Of a stretch of 64,000 bases of DNA, positions 20,886 through 29,426 are shown piece by piece. How positions within the stretch are numbered: the stretch's first letter is position 1; the number at the start of each line of letters is the position of its first letter. The stretch is from Devosia nitrariae (GTDB taxonomy: Bacteria; Pseudomonadota; Alphaproteobacteria; Rhizobiales; Devosiaceae): assembly GCF_030160115.1 (NCBI RefSeq), contig NZ_BSNS01000003.1:62001-126000 (forward strand), given 5' to 3'. The notes beneath the pieces are model-generated. The model did not search any database. It was not told the DNA's origin and saw only the letters and a program-made list of their open reading frames with translations. Made by a program: the position numbers and the translations under genes.

Positions 20886-22100
20886 ATGTCACACATCCCT
20901 GAAGAAGTTCGGGACATATTCGATGCCGGCGGGCGGGGCCTGCAGCACAACGGGCTGCGCAAGGCCAACGAACGCGCGGTCCTCACCCTCATCGCCTTCA
21001 ATCCCGGCGTCTCCAACGCCGAAATATCGCGCCTGTCGGGCCTGGCGCCGCAAACGGTCTCGGCCATACTGGTTGACGTCGAGAGGGCGGGCCTGATTAC
21101 GCGCGGCCAGGTGCTGCGCGGGCGGCGCGGGCAGCCGGCAACGCCGATTTTCCTCAAGGCCGACGGGCGCTTCGCCATCGGCTGCGAGATCGGCTGGCGA
21201 CAGATGGAAGCCGTGCTCGTCAACATGCAAGGGCAGGTGCTCGCGCACCGGCATGTCGACTATGCCTGGCCGGACGCGCGCGCAATCGTCGGGCAGATCG
21301 GTGCGGCGGTGAGGGCATTGCGCGAGACGCTGAGCCCCGAGGAAAGCAAGCGCCTGGCTGGCCTCGGCGTTGCCATGCCTACCCACATCTGGCGCTATGT
21401 CCACCAGGTCGGCGCCGCGCCGGAGCAGACCGAGCTCTGGCGGGAGCTGGAGCTGTCGCCGGCGCTATCGGCCGAAACCGGGCTCGAGGTCAGCATCTAC
21501 AATGACGGCAACGCAGCGTGCTGGGCTGAACTCGTCGCCATCCCCCGTCCGCGGCCGGCCGACGTCATCTACTTTCTCGTGACGCATTACATTGCGGCCG
21601 GCGTCATTGGGCAAGGAACGCTCTGGGAAGGGCCGTCAGGTAATTCAGCCAATCTCGGCTTCATGCTGGTCGACGGGCCCGAAGACGGTCCGTTGCCTGC
21701 CCACAGGGTGGCCTCCATAAGTGCCCTTCTCGAGCGGCTGGAAGCGGCCGGGCGGTCGCTACCACAGGGACCTTACGAGCAATGGGACTGGGCGGAGTTT
21801 GAGCCGGTGCTGAGCGAATGGATCGAGGCGGGCGCGGCGGCACTCGCGCACGTCATCTTCAACACGGCCGTCGTCATCGAAACCCAGGTCGCCATTATCG
21901 ACGGGGTGATGCCGCCGCCAATCGTCGAGCGGCTATCGGAACGCATCGTCCACCATCTGGCGGCGCTGCCAGCCGCGTCGGGGGGGCCGCCAGATGTCGT
22001 CAACGGCCGCCTCGGGGCGCTGGCGCCGGCGATCGGGGCGGCCGAACTACCGCTCTACAGGCGGTATCTTTCGCGCACGCTCGCCGGTCTCGCCGGCTAA
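20886..22100 (+). CDS. ROK family transcriptional regulator
   Basis: A 404-residue NagC/XylR-type regulator. An N-terminal MarR-like winged helix (NERAVLTLIAFNPGVSNAEISRLSGLAPQTVSAILVDVERAGLI, about residues 30-75) precedes a ROK sugar-binding fold with a degraded kinase motif: GVAMPTHI and YNDGNAACWAE resemble the ROK ATP and sugar sites. It starts MSHIPEEVRD; an upstream in-frame start would add an Arg-rich tail. Such regulators usually control sugar genes, but no transport genes adjoin it, so its target is probably elsewhere. Confidence 0.88.
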   Translation: MSHIPEEVRDIFDAGGRGLQHNGLRKANERAVLTLIAFNPGVSNAEISRLSGLAPQTVSAILVDVERAGLITRGQVLRGRRGQPATPIFLKADGRFAIGCEIGWRQMEAVLVNMQGQVLAHRHVDYAWPDARAIVGQIGAAVRALRETLSPEESKRLAGLGVAMPTHIWRYVHQVGAAPEQTELWRELELSPALSAETGLEVSIYNDGNAACWAELVAIPRPRPADVIYFLVTHYIAAGVIGQGTLWEGPSGNSANLGFMLVDGPEDGPLPAHRVASISALLERLEAAGRSLPQGPYEQWDWAEFEPVLSEWIEAGAAALAHVIFNTAVVIETQVAIIDGVMPPPIVERLSERIVHHLAALPAASGGPPDVVNGRLGALAPAIGAAELPLYRRYLSRTLAGLAG

Positions 22101-22109
22101 GATGCGGTG

Positions 22110-22181
22110 CGGTTCGATAGAATCAGAGCGAGATCGAGGACTTGAGTTCTCGCGCTTTCGAACCGCAAAAGTGGTGTCCAT
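22110..22181. repeat. RIME-like repeat, copy B (degenerate, truncated)
   Basis: Right half of the repeat, with CGCGCTTTCGAACCGC then AAAAGTGGTGTCCA; the descending arm is missing after CCA. The left hairpin is hardly recognisable. It lies between the convergent ROK and HU-family genes. Confidence 0.7.
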
Positions 22182-22208
22182 ACGCGGACGGCCTCGTTGA
22201 GGACCCGG

Positions 22209-22523
22209 TCAGGACGATGTGGGACGCTCCCCAATCAGCGCCTCCAACTGCTGCTTGAGGCGAGCGCTCGGGGTAAAGACTACGACCTTACGTGCTTCCA
22301 CAGGATAGGGCTTGCCGGTTTTAGGATTGCGGCCCTTGCGAGCGCCGCGGGCACGCACCTCAAGCGTGCCGAAACCAGTCAGCTTGACCGATTCCCCGTT
22401 CGAGAGTGCCGTACCCATCAGATCGAGCATACGCGTGACCAACCGGTCAGCGTCGGCCGGGCTTGCGCCGGTGCGGGCGATGAGCCTGCGTCGCAGGCTT
22501 GCGCGAGTCAGTGCTTGACCCAA
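22209..22523 (-). CDS. HU/IHF family DNA-binding protein
   Basis: A histone-like DNA-bending protein of about 104 residues. The beta-arm signature is clear: KLTGFGTLEVRARGARKGRNPKTGKP, ending VVVFTPSARLKQQL. The start is uncertain. A TTG giving LGQALTRASLRRRL follows a GGAGGA site by 10 bases and yields normal HU length; a GTG at 22568 would add 15 residues. The sequence diverges from the canonical HupB/IhfA/IhfB in its N-terminus, so I call only the family. It stands alone, convergent with the ROK gene. Confidence 0.85.
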   Translation of the reverse strand: MGQALTRASLRRRLIARTGASPADADRLVTRMLDLMGTALSNGESVKLTGFGTLEVRARGARKGRNPKTGKPYPVEARKVVVFTPSARLKQQLEALIGERPTSS

Positions 22524-22659
22524 GGCGTCTATTCCTCCGATTCGTATGTTCCAACCCGCCGCAAACACGGTGCTTAGCAGAATAACTTCCTGTTAAGCAA
22601 TTAATGGTGAACGCGCACCCTGCCTGCCTCCCAAAGGTGACCTCGTCCATCAACTTATG

Positions 22660-22685
22660 TTGACATATTTTAGAATCGTTATAAG
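22660..22685 (+). promoter_or_regulatory. rirA promoter region with an Irr-box-like palindrome
   Basis: TTGACA (22660-22665) is followed by TTAGAA-TCG-TTATAA (22670-22684). The latter matches the Irr palindrome TTAGAA-N3-TTCTAA seen intact upstream of mbfA, with one mismatch. This placement over the promoter suggests Irr control of rirA; Irr/RirA cross-regulation is known in Agrobacterium. Confidence 0.5.
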
Positions 22686-22773
22686 CTGAGACGCAAATCA
22701 TAAGCCCGCGACGGGGGTTTGTCCTATCCGCACGTCGAGCGGCAGGGCTGTCACGCCGGAAGGAAATCAAGCG

Positions 22774-23235
22774 TTGAGACTGACACGCCAATCCAACTAC
22801 GCCATACGCACGCTTGTCTATTGCGCCGTCAACCAGCCGGAGCTGAGCCGCGTTGCCGACATCGCCAGGGCCTACGGCATTTCGGAACTGTTTCTGTTCA
22901 AGCTGATCAAGCCGCTGGTCGAGAACAGGCTCCTCGAAACGGTGCGCGGGCGGCATGGCGGCATCCGCCTCGGCAAGCCGGCCGTAGACATCACCCTGCT
23001 CGAAACCATTCGCCTCACCGAAGAGAACTTTGCGCTGGCCGAATGCTTCGAGGAGGGGGCCGATTGCCCGCTTGTCGGCGAATGCGACCTCAATGGTGCG
23101 TTGCGCGAAGCCCTGGGTGCGTTCTTTACCGTCCTCGAGGGCTATACCATTGCCGATCTTGCCCATAAGCGGCGCTCGCTGCGCCAGCGGCTCGGTCTTG
23201 CAGAACTGGCGGGGGAACCGGTTCCGGTTCATTGA
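22774..23235 (+). CDS. rirA: Rrf2 family iron-responsive regulator, RirA type
   Basis: A 153-residue Rrf2 protein: winged helix (RLTRQSNYAIRTLVYCAVN; VADIARAYGISELFLFKLIKPLV) followed by a cluster-binding segment with Cys91, Cys98 and Cys104, close to the C91/C99/C105 pattern of Rhizobium RirA, which holds a 4Fe-4S cluster and represses iron-uptake genes when iron is sufficient. TTG is taken as the start because AAGGAAA lies upstream and MRLTRQSNYAIR is the conserved N-terminus. Its own spacer carries an Irr-box-like palindrome. The iron-related SIP and mbfA genes are in the same window. Confidence 0.9.
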   Translation: MRLTRQSNYAIRTLVYCAVNQPELSRVADIARAYGISELFLFKLIKPLVENRLLETVRGRHGGIRLGKPAVDITLLETIRLTEENFALAECFEEGADCPLVGECDLNGALREALGAFFTVLEGYTIADLAHKRRSLRQRLGLAELAGEPVPVH

Positions 23236-23288
23236 CGGCCTGGGCAGGCGTCTCCCGATAGAAACAGCTCCCGCTCATTAATATGAGC

Positions 23289-23317
23289 TTGACAGTCATG
23301 TTATTTCGCAGCATTCT
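23289..23317 (+). promoter_or_regulatory. Candidate sigma-70 promoter for a small RNA
   Basis: TTGACA (23289-23294), 17-base spacer, CATTCT (23312-23317). It lies 54 bp after the rirA stop and reads toward a terminator at 23416-23453 with no credible gene between. It could also serve the ABC-F gene. Confidence 0.5.
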
Positions 23318-23323
23318 CCCGGT

Positions 23324-23453
23324 CATTAGATGACTTTGAAGTCATATTCAGTTCGGTTCCGGCTGTTGCCGTCGGAACCAACGTGACGACGGGGCTTGCT
23401 GCTACCGTCTCCCCGGGCTGATCAGGGTCCTCAACGCCCTGATCAGCCTTTTT
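23324..23453 (+). ncRNA. Candidate small RNA (or ABC-F attenuator leader)
   Basis: The predicted transcript is about 130 nt. It contains a 7-bp hairpin ATGACTT-TG-AAGTCAT (23330-23345), a second stem GGTTCCG...CGGAACC (23355-23379) and a strong intrinsic terminator. A good promoter sits just upstream. It does not match a small RNA I can name. Because the ABC-F gene starts 68 bp after the terminator, a regulatory leader with attenuation is the main alternative. Confidence 0.45.
23416..23453 (+). terminator. Strong intrinsic terminator
   Basis: GGCTGATCAGGG and CCCTGATCAGCC form a perfect 12-bp stem with a 9-base loop, followed by TTTTT. It ends the candidate small RNA between rirA and the ABC-F gene. 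Confidence 0.9.
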
Positions 23454-23520
23454 GTTGGCGTCCGCCAGGCGGTGGGCGGGACTGTTGCCATCCTCATACG
23501 CCTGTGCTCTATCGCGCCAA

Positions 23521-25329
23521 ATGGCCGCGCCGCTCCTTGCCCTGCAGAACATCCACCTCACTTTTGGGGGTACAAAGCTCCTCGAAGGGGCCGAGCTCAT
23601 TGTCTCGCCGGGTGAGCGCGTGGCGCTCGTCGGCCGCAACGGGTCGGGCAAGTCGACGCTCCTGCGTATCGCCGCCGGACAGATCGAGCAGGATGCCGGA
23701 GACCGATTCCTCGAGCCCAGCGCGACCGTGCGCTATCTGCCGCAGGAGCCGGATCTCTCCGCCTTCGAAACGACGCTCGCCTATGTCGAGGCCGGGCTCG
23801 CTCCCGGGGACGATGCCTATCGCGCCCGCTATCTCCTCGAGGCGCTCGGCCTGACCGGCGAAGAGGCTCCGGCAACGCTTTCGGGCGGGGAAGCCCGCCG
23901 TGCCGCGCTCGCGCGGGTGCTGGCGCCAAGCCCGGACGTGCTGCTGCTCGACGAGCCAACCAACCATCTGGACCTGCCGATCATCGAATGGCTCGAAGGC
24001 GAGCTCGCTTCCATGCGCTCGGCAATGGTACTGATCAGCCATGACCGGCGGTTCCTTGCCGACCTCACCGGCGCAACCGTCTGGCTCGACCGGGGCATGA
24101 CCCGGCGCATCGAGAAAGGCTTTGCCGCTTTCGAGGCCTGGCGTGACGACGTGCTCGAAGAGGAAGAGCGAAACCGGCATAAGCTCGACCGTCAGATCGT
24201 GCGCGAGGAACACTGGCTGCGCTATGGGGTCACCGCGCGGCGCAAGCGCAATGTCGGGCGGCTGGAGCGCCTCGCCGGGCTGCGGCAGGACAAGCGCGAG
24301 GCGCGCCGGTCCGTCGGCAGCGCCAATCTCGAGGCGACGCACGCGCGCGCTTCGGGCGCGCTGGTATTCGAGGCCGAAGGCGTCTCCAAAGCGTTCGGCG
24401 AACGCACCGTCATCGCCGATTTCTCGACGCGCGTCATGCGCGGCGAGCGTGTTGGTATCGTCGGGGCGAACGGGGCCGGCAAGACCACGCTCATCAAGCT
24501 TTTGACCGGTGAACTCACGCCGGACAGCGGCGGCGTACGGCACGGCGCCAACCTGCAGCTCGCCGTGCTCGACCAGGGCCGGGCGCGATTGAACCCGCAA
24601 ACGCCCTTGAAGGACGCGCTGACCGGTGGGGGCAGCGATACCGTCGTCATCAATGGCGCACCGCGGCATGTCGTCGGCTACATGAAGGACTTCCTCTTCA
24701 CCCCCGAGCAGGCCAATACACCGATCGGCAAGCTCTCGGGTGGCGAGCGGGCCCGCGTGGCGCTGGCGCGCGTGCTTGCCCTGCCCTCCAACGTCCTCAT
24801 CCTCGACGAGCCGACCAACGACCTCGATCTCGAGACCCTCGACCTGCTCGAGGAGATGGCGGCCGATTATCCCGGCACCGTGCTCGTCGTCAGTCACGAC
24901 CGCGATTTCCTCGATCGCGTCGCGACGTCGGTCATCGTTGCCGAAGGGGAAGGCCGCTGGATCGAATATGCCGGCGGTTATGCCGACATGGTCGCCCAGC
25001 GTGGGGCCGGCGTTTCGGCCCGGCCGCAGGCGGTAAAGCCGGCCAAGGCGGAAAAATCGCCCGCCGCCACCCCGGCGCCGCAACAGGCACGGCGCAAGCT
25101 GAGCTTCAAGGACAAGCACGCGCTCGAGACGCTGCCCGGCGAGATCGAGAGACTGGCCGCGCAAATTGCCGCGCTCAATGCCGCGCTTGCCGATCCCAGT
25201 CTTTATGCACGCGACCCGGATGCCTTTGCGCGCAAGAGCACGGCGCTTGCCGAGGCCGAGGCCCAGCGACAACAGGCCGAAGACCGCTGGCTGGAGCTCG
25301 AACTTCTGCGTGAGGAAGTCGAAGGTTAG
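23521..25329 (+). CDS. ABC-F family ATPase (Uup-like)
   Basis: A 602-residue soluble protein with two ABC domains and no membrane part. Walker A is GRNGSGKST at residues 38-46 and GANGAGKTT at 315-323; the first signature is LSGGEARR from 120; the inter-domain linker is helical, around 205-270. The C-terminal coiled coil (about 535-602) resembles Uup rather than EttA. ABC-F proteins act on the ribosome; Uup-type members affect ribosome assembly, transposon excision or antibiotic tolerance. The ATG (MAAPLLALQ) is chosen over a longer frame that would read through the terminator. Its TAG stop is supplied by the first bases of repeat copy C. Confidence 0.92.
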   Translation: MAAPLLALQNIHLTFGGTKLLEGAELIVSPGERVALVGRNGSGKSTLLRIAAGQIEQDAGDRFLEPSATVRYLPQEPDLSAFETTLAYVEAGLAPGDDAYRARYLLEALGLTGEEAPATLSGGEARRAALARVLAPSPDVLLLDEPTNHLDLPIIEWLEGELASMRSAMVLISHDRRFLADLTGATVWLDRGMTRRIEKGFAAFEAWRDDVLEEEERNRHKLDRQIVREEHWLRYGVTARRKRNVGRLERLAGLRQDKREARRSVGSANLEATHARASGALVFEAEGVSKAFGERTVIADFSTRVMRGERVGIVGANGAGKTTLIKLLTGELTPDSGGVRHGANLQLAVLDQGRARLNPQTPLKDALTGGGSDTVVINGAPRHVVGYMKDFLFTPEQANTPIGKLSGGERARVALARVLALPSNVLILDEPTNDLDLETLDLLEEMAADYPGTVLVVSHDRDFLDRVATSVIVAEGEGRWIEYAGGYADMVAQRGAGVSARPQAVKPAKAEKSPAATPAPQQARRKLSFKDKHALETLPGEIERLAAQIAALNAALADPSLYARDPDAFARKSTALAEAEAQRQQAEDRWLELELLREEVEG

Positions 25330-25432
25330 AGCCTTTCCCGTTTCGATTGTATCGGAACGGGAGTTCTCTAAGCCGTTGGCCGCGCTTTCGAACCGCGAAG
25401 TGGCATCCTGTTTCGCTGAAAACGCGCTCTAA
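25327..25432. repeat. RIME-like repeat, copy C
   Basis: Left hairpin CCCGTTTCGAT...ATCGGAACGGG and right half GCGCTTTCGAACCGCGAAGTGG...GAAAACGCGC, flanked by TAGAGC and GCTCTA. The left TAGAGC contains the stop codon of the ABC-F gene. Confidence 0.85.
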
Positions 25433-25464
25433 CAGGCTGAGCCCCCTGTCCGCGGGTAGCGCGA

Positions 25465-25947
25465 TCAGCTCACCAGGTCCATACTCTGCACATAAGCCAT
25501 GGCCGACGCCCATTCGGGATCGTTCCAGCGCCGGGCCATCTCTTCTTCCGACACCTCCTCGACCCGCTGCTGCAGCCACCAGAGGTTACCCAATGGATCG
25601 CGGATACGGCCGACCTTGTCGCCGAAGGCGAGATGGGTGACCCGGGTCACCGGCGTTGCGCCGGCCGCGACGGCCTTTTCGAACAGCGCCTCGGCGTCCT
25701 CGACATAGAGGCGGATGAAGGCGGGCGTCGCCGGCCAGTGTGGGCGCGCATCGAACATCATGACGATGCCGGTGCCGATGCGCATCTCGGCATGGCCGAC
25801 GCTGCCGTCCGGGTTGACGAAGCTGCCGAGATCCTCGGCGCTGAACGCTTCGGCAAGGAAGGCCATGAGGGCGCGGGTGTCAGGCGAGATGATCCAGGGC
25901 GTGACAGTCGTATATCCTTCTGGGATGGTTCGAGGCATGTTGGTCAT
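25465..25947 (-). CDS. VOC family (glyoxalase/bleomycin-resistance fold) protein, PhnB/YdcJ-like
   Basis: A 160-residue single-domain VOC protein. The opening PEGYTTVTPWIISPDTRALMAFLAEAF and the segment GNLWWLQQRVEEVS (close to the end) are typical of the PhnB/3-demethylubiquinone-like group. The start MTNMPRT follows an AAGGAG site. The family binds a metal via His/Glu residues, but the reaction is unknown. It stands alone between repeat copy C and the DUF2171 gene. Confidence 0.85.
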   Translation of the reverse strand: MTNMPRTIPEGYTTVTPWIISPDTRALMAFLAEAFSAEDLGSFVNPDGSVGHAEMRIGTGIVMMFDARPHWPATPAFIRLYVEDAEALFEKAVAAGATPVTRVTHLAFGDKVGRIRDPLGNLWWLQQRVEEVSEEEMARRWNDPEWASAMAYVQSMDLVS

Positions 25948-26099
25948 CGATCTTCTCCTTAAGTCCGATGAGGCGATCCTCAATCACCCCTGCTGACAGA
26001 CGATGGCAGCAGAGCAGCATTGCGTCTTTTCACGCTTGCCGACACGCAATTGCCTTGAGCTGCCTCTAGCTTCCACGCTGCAAACAAAGGAGTGCCATC

Positions 26100-26366
26100 A
26101 TGAGCGAGTTGACCGATATCAGGCCCGGCATGCAGGTCGTGGGGGCCGACGGCGTCCCCGTCGGCACGGTCGAGGCGATCGAGGACGGTCGCATCCGGCT
26201 CGTTCCGGTCGAGACCACCGAAGGCGAGAGCGCCCATGGCGGCCACAGCCACTATTTCGATGGGGGGCTGGTGGCCGAGGTCGAGGGCGAGACGGTGCGC
26301 CTCTCGGCCAATGCCTCTGTCGCCATGCTCCTCGACGAGGAAGCCGACGGCAAACCGGCCGACTGA
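26100..26366 (+). CDS. DUF2171 domain protein
   Basis: A small acidic 88-residue protein matching DUF2171: DIRPGMQVVGADGVPVGTVEAIEDGRIRL, then a His-rich HGGHSHYFDGGLVAEVEGETVRLSANA. It resembles a PRC-barrel-like small beta fold. AAAGGAG lies 9 bases before the ATG. Such proteins are frequent, often stress-related, in rhizobia and sphingomonads; function unknown. Confidence 0.85.
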   Translation: MSELTDIRPGMQVVGADGVPVGTVEAIEDGRIRLVPVETTEGESAHGGHSHYFDGGLVAEVEGETVRLSANASVAMLLDEEADGKPAD

Positions 26367-26454
26367 GGGCAGAACATCACTGCATGCGCGGCTTGCCAAC
26401 GCCCTCGCGCTTTGACATGTCTGCGGCTCTCTCCGCCAAGGATCCAAGCCGCGC

Positions 26455-27255
26455 ATGAGCCTGCCGACCATCGTCACCTTCTGGCACGGGCCACTCTCAT
26501 GGCTCGAGCGGCTTTCGGTTGCCTCGTTCGTGCGCCAGGGTCACCGGGTCGAGGTCTATGCCTACGAGCCCGTGGTGGGTTTGCCCGAGGGTGTGATGGT
26601 GCGCGATGCTGGCACAATCCTGCCACGGGAGGCTCTGGTCTTTTACAAGGACCATGGCACACCGGCGGTCTTTTCCGACCGCTTCCGCCTGGAGCTCATG
26701 CGGGCCGGGCGCGGTGTCTGGGCCGATCTCGACGTCTATTGCGTGCGGCCCATCGCCGATCCGCCCGCCTATCTCTTTGGCTACGAGCGGGACGGCTCGG
26801 TCAACAACGCCGTGCTGCTCATCCCTGCAGAAGCGCCGCTCCTCGCCGACCTGCTCGAAGTCTTCGAGCGGGGCGGCAAGCGGCTGGTCGAGCCACACCT
26901 GCCCCCGTTCCGCCGGATCGAGGTCGCCGTTCGCCGGATGCTGGGCTTTACCGTCGCACCGCACCAGATGCAGTTTGGCGCCACCGGCCCGTTCGCGCTG
27001 ACCTACCATATCCGCCGCCACGGCCTTGAGCCCCTCGTCCAACCGCGCGACGTTTTCTATCCGCTGGCCTATGAAGACGTGCCAAAGCTGATGCATCCCG
27101 GTAGCCGGCTGGACGCCGTCGGCGACAGGACCCTCGCCGTCCACATCTGGCGCAGCCAGCTCACCGATCGCGGCCGCGCCGCCATGCCCCCGCCTGCTCC
27201 CGGCAGCGCCCTGGCGCGGCTCTGCGAGGTCGAGGGCGTTCAGCCGCAGGATTAG
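26455..27255 (+). CDS. Glycosyltransferase with DXD sugar-binding region
   Basis: A 266-residue cytoplasmic transferase similar to Gly_transf_sug / capsular alpha-1,4-transferase proteins. The start IVTFWHGPLSWLERLSVASFVRQGH is the nucleotide-sugar fold, and VWADLDVYCVRPI holds the DXD metal site at residues 91-93. No strong ribosome site is visible. The stop overlaps that of the convergent GT8 gene by 3 bp. With the GT8 and O-antigen-ligase-like genes it forms a small surface-polysaccharide cluster; the sugar is unknown. Confidence 0.85.
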   Translation: MSLPTIVTFWHGPLSWLERLSVASFVRQGHRVEVYAYEPVVGLPEGVMVRDAGTILPREALVFYKDHGTPAVFSDRFRLELMRAGRGVWADLDVYCVRPIADPPAYLFGYERDGSVNNAVLLIPAEAPLLADLLEVFERGGKRLVEPHLPPFRRIEVAVRRMLGFTVAPHQMQFGATGPFALTYHIRRHGLEPLVQPRDVFYPLAYEDVPKLMHPGSRLDAVGDRTLAVHIWRSQLTDRGRAAMPPPAPGSALARLCEVEGVQPQD

Positions 27256-28124
27256 CGACCGAACCTCTTCAGCCACCAGCGCTTCCAGCGATGCCGCAGG
27301 AACGCGTAGAAGATGTCGTTGGTCATCACATGCCGGTAGAGCCGGGCGAAGGCAACGCTTTGGCGGATGCCGGCGGTCAAGGCCCAGGGTTTCGCCTCGC
27401 CCGTATAGTGGAGGATCGACGGATCGAGGCCCTCGTGAGCGTGGCGCGAATCTATGGTGTTCCACGCCGGTGCCAGACGCAGCCAGTTGTTCTTGAAGAC
27501 GAGGTTGAGGAAGTCCTGGTCGTAGTAGATGCGTCCCATCACCCCGTCCCTGAGCGCCGTCTCCAGCTGGCCGAGGATATCAGCCTGCCGCCACTTCTCG
27601 GCGTCGATCAGCAACATGCCGGCGTTGAAGTAGAGATCGGCCGGATCGAAGATGTCGCGGTTGTTCCTCAGGTCCCGCCCGCCGGTGATCAACGCGCCGG
27701 TGGTATCGCGGACGGCGGCGATGGGAAATCCCTGAAGGTCGATTTCGTAGAGCTCTTCGATCGGAGCGCGCACCAGCATGTCGCAATCGAGGTACAGCAC
27801 GCGGGCCGCATCGTTGCCGATGATGCGATCGATGACGAGGCGGGCATAGACGATATTGGTCAGCCGCCTGTTCTCGGGCATGCGACGAGCAATGTCGGCA
27901 AAGAGCTCGGAGCGGTCGAGGTCGTAGAAGTGGAGCATGGCGCCAAATTCAGTGGCGATGCCGTCGAGATCGGCCTTGTGCGCGGGTGTGAGCGTTCTGT
28001 GGCAGAGATGGAAGACGAGGTCCTGACGCCGATGGGTGAAGAGGCACACCGAGCGCATCAGCGCATAGGCCGGCGCCCAGAAATTGTCATCGAAGGTCAG
28101 GGCGATATGGATGGGCGCGGTCAT
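27252..28124 (-). CDS. Glycosyltransferase family 8 protein
   Basis: A 290-residue retaining glycosyltransferase of the LgtC/WaaJ type. Fold markers are HIALTFDDNFWAPAYALMRSV at the start, VLYLDCDMLV with the DXD motif at residues 113-115, YFNAGMLLIDAEKWR and YYDQDFLNLVF. It probably adds a hexose to lipopolysaccharide or another surface glycan at the inner membrane. ATGA overlap with the upstream O-antigen-ligase-like gene shows translational coupling. Confidence 0.92.
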   Translation of the reverse strand: MTAPIHIALTFDDNFWAPAYALMRSVCLFTHRRQDLVFHLCHRTLTPAHKADLDGIATEFGAMLHFYDLDRSELFADIARRMPENRRLTNIVYARLVIDRIIGNDAARVLYLDCDMLVRAPIEELYEIDLQGFPIAAVRDTTGALITGGRDLRNNRDIFDPADLYFNAGMLLIDAEKWRQADILGQLETALRDGVMGRIYYDQDFLNLVFKNNWLRLAPAWNTIDSRHAHEGLDPSILHYTGEAKPWALTAGIRQSVAFARLYRHVMTNDIFYAFLRHRWKRWWLKRFGR

Positions 28125-29383
28125 CGGGCGGGCTCGACCTTGGCGGCAGCGGCGTGCGGGCTCGCCAGATGGACGACGAGCGCCAGGCAAAAGCCGTAGA
28201 GCACGGTCTGCGAGAGAATGCCGAGCATGGCGTTGGTCATGCCCATGGAGAGGTACCCGACGCAGAGCACAGAAGCGAGATAGATCGCCGGCCACGGCCG
28301 CGGTCTTCCCGCCGAGATCGCCTCGGCAAGGGGGGCGAGGAGAAAGAGGCCATAGGCGAAGAGGCCGAGCGTACCGCCGACCACAGCGAAATCGGCGATG
28401 TCGTTGTGCATGTGGGGCGGCGATTCGAACGGCGCGTCAGGCGGCACGTGGCGCGCCACGGCCTCGGTCAGATCGACGAGACCGTGTCCAAAAACGGGCG
28501 AAGACAGGAATGCCTCGAAAGCTCCCCAATACATCACCAGACGCTTTGCGGTGGAGCCGTCAACCGTCTCGCTGCGCAACACCTTGATGATGTCGGCAAA
28601 CGCGGTGACCTCGGCGAAGGCCCCGAGCTTCCAGGCGAGCACGGCAAGCGCAAGGCCGACAACAGCCGCCACCACCAGGGTCAGCCATTTGCCGCGCCCC
28701 CAGCCCTCATGAGCCAGCAGCACGAGAAGGGCGACCGTCAGCATGGGCACGAACGCGACCGTCGGCCCGCGCGATCCGGAAAGGAGGACGGCCACAAAAG
28801 CGCAGGCGGGCGCGGCGATAACCAGGAGACGCACCCAGCGCCGATCGGAATAAACCCCGACCAGGGCGACGAAGCCGAGCGTCAGGGCAAGATCGGCGAA
28901 ATGGATGGGATTATTGACCGACACCCCCGCTCGGGGCAGACCCAAGACCAGGGCGTCGAACAGGGCTACGGCAGCCGCTCCGGCCGCTCCGGCCGTTGCG
29001 GCAAGTCCGATAGCCTGCGGCGTCATGAGGCCTGGCACCCGCGCGAAAAGGCCGGCAAGCGGTGCAGCGAGAAAAAGCGGCATGAAATAGGCGACCGTCA
29101 GCACGTGCGAGGGTTCGCGCGCTGTTATGGCAAAGCAGACGGTCAGGATGGCTCCGCCCAGAAGCGGCATGGCGATACCCGGACGGCGGAGCATCGAGCC
29201 CCAGGCCGTCGAACGCGCCAGGAGGAGGATGGCGAGGCCGGCGACCACGAAGAAGCTGACATTGGCGGCTTCCGGCAAGACGGTAGGCAGAACGAGTCCG
29301 ACCAGCAGCGCAACGGCGGCGAGCGGGGGAAGTAATCGGGCTGTCTGCAAGCTCTGGTTCCTGGCCGAAAGGATGCGCACCAT
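28121..29383 (-). CDS. O-antigen ligase/polymerase family membrane protein (WaaL/Wzy-like)
   Basis: A 420-residue protein with about 10-12 membrane spans. The O-antigen-ligase domain shows in VLLSGSRGPTVAFVPML and in the large periplasmic loop ending GHGLVDLTEAV and PHMHNDIADFAVVGGTLGLFAY, where the His is typical of WaaL/Wzy. It could ligate or polymerise a surface glycan. It overlaps the GT8 gene by 4 bp. A ribosome site is not obvious before the ATG. Confidence 0.88.
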   Translation of the reverse strand: MVRILSARNQSLQTARLLPPLAAVALLVGLVLPTVLPEAANVSFFVVAGLAILLLARSTAWGSMLRRPGIAMPLLGGAILTVCFAITAREPSHVLTVAYFMPLFLAAPLAGLFARVPGLMTPQAIGLAATAGAAGAAAVALFDALVLGLPRAGVSVNNPIHFADLALTLGFVALVGVYSDRRWVRLLVIAAPACAFVAVLLSGSRGPTVAFVPMLTVALLVLLAHEGWGRGKWLTLVVAAVVGLALAVLAWKLGAFAEVTAFADIIKVLRSETVDGSTAKRLVMYWGAFEAFLSSPVFGHGLVDLTEAVARHVPPDAPFESPPHMHNDIADFAVVGGTLGLFAYGLFLLAPLAEAISAGRPRPWPAIYLASVLCVGYLSMGMTNAMLGILSQTVLYGFCLALVVHLASPHAAAAKVEPAR

Positions 29384-29426
29384 GCAGATTCAGGTCGGTC
29401 CGGTCAATCGGCGCCGATGACCGTTG

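Noticed and set aside
22524..22568. GTG start 15 codons upstream for the HU-family gene
   Set aside because: It would place the GGAGGA ribosome site inside the coding region and give a longer protein than normal HU. The TTG at 22523 is preferred, though not proven.
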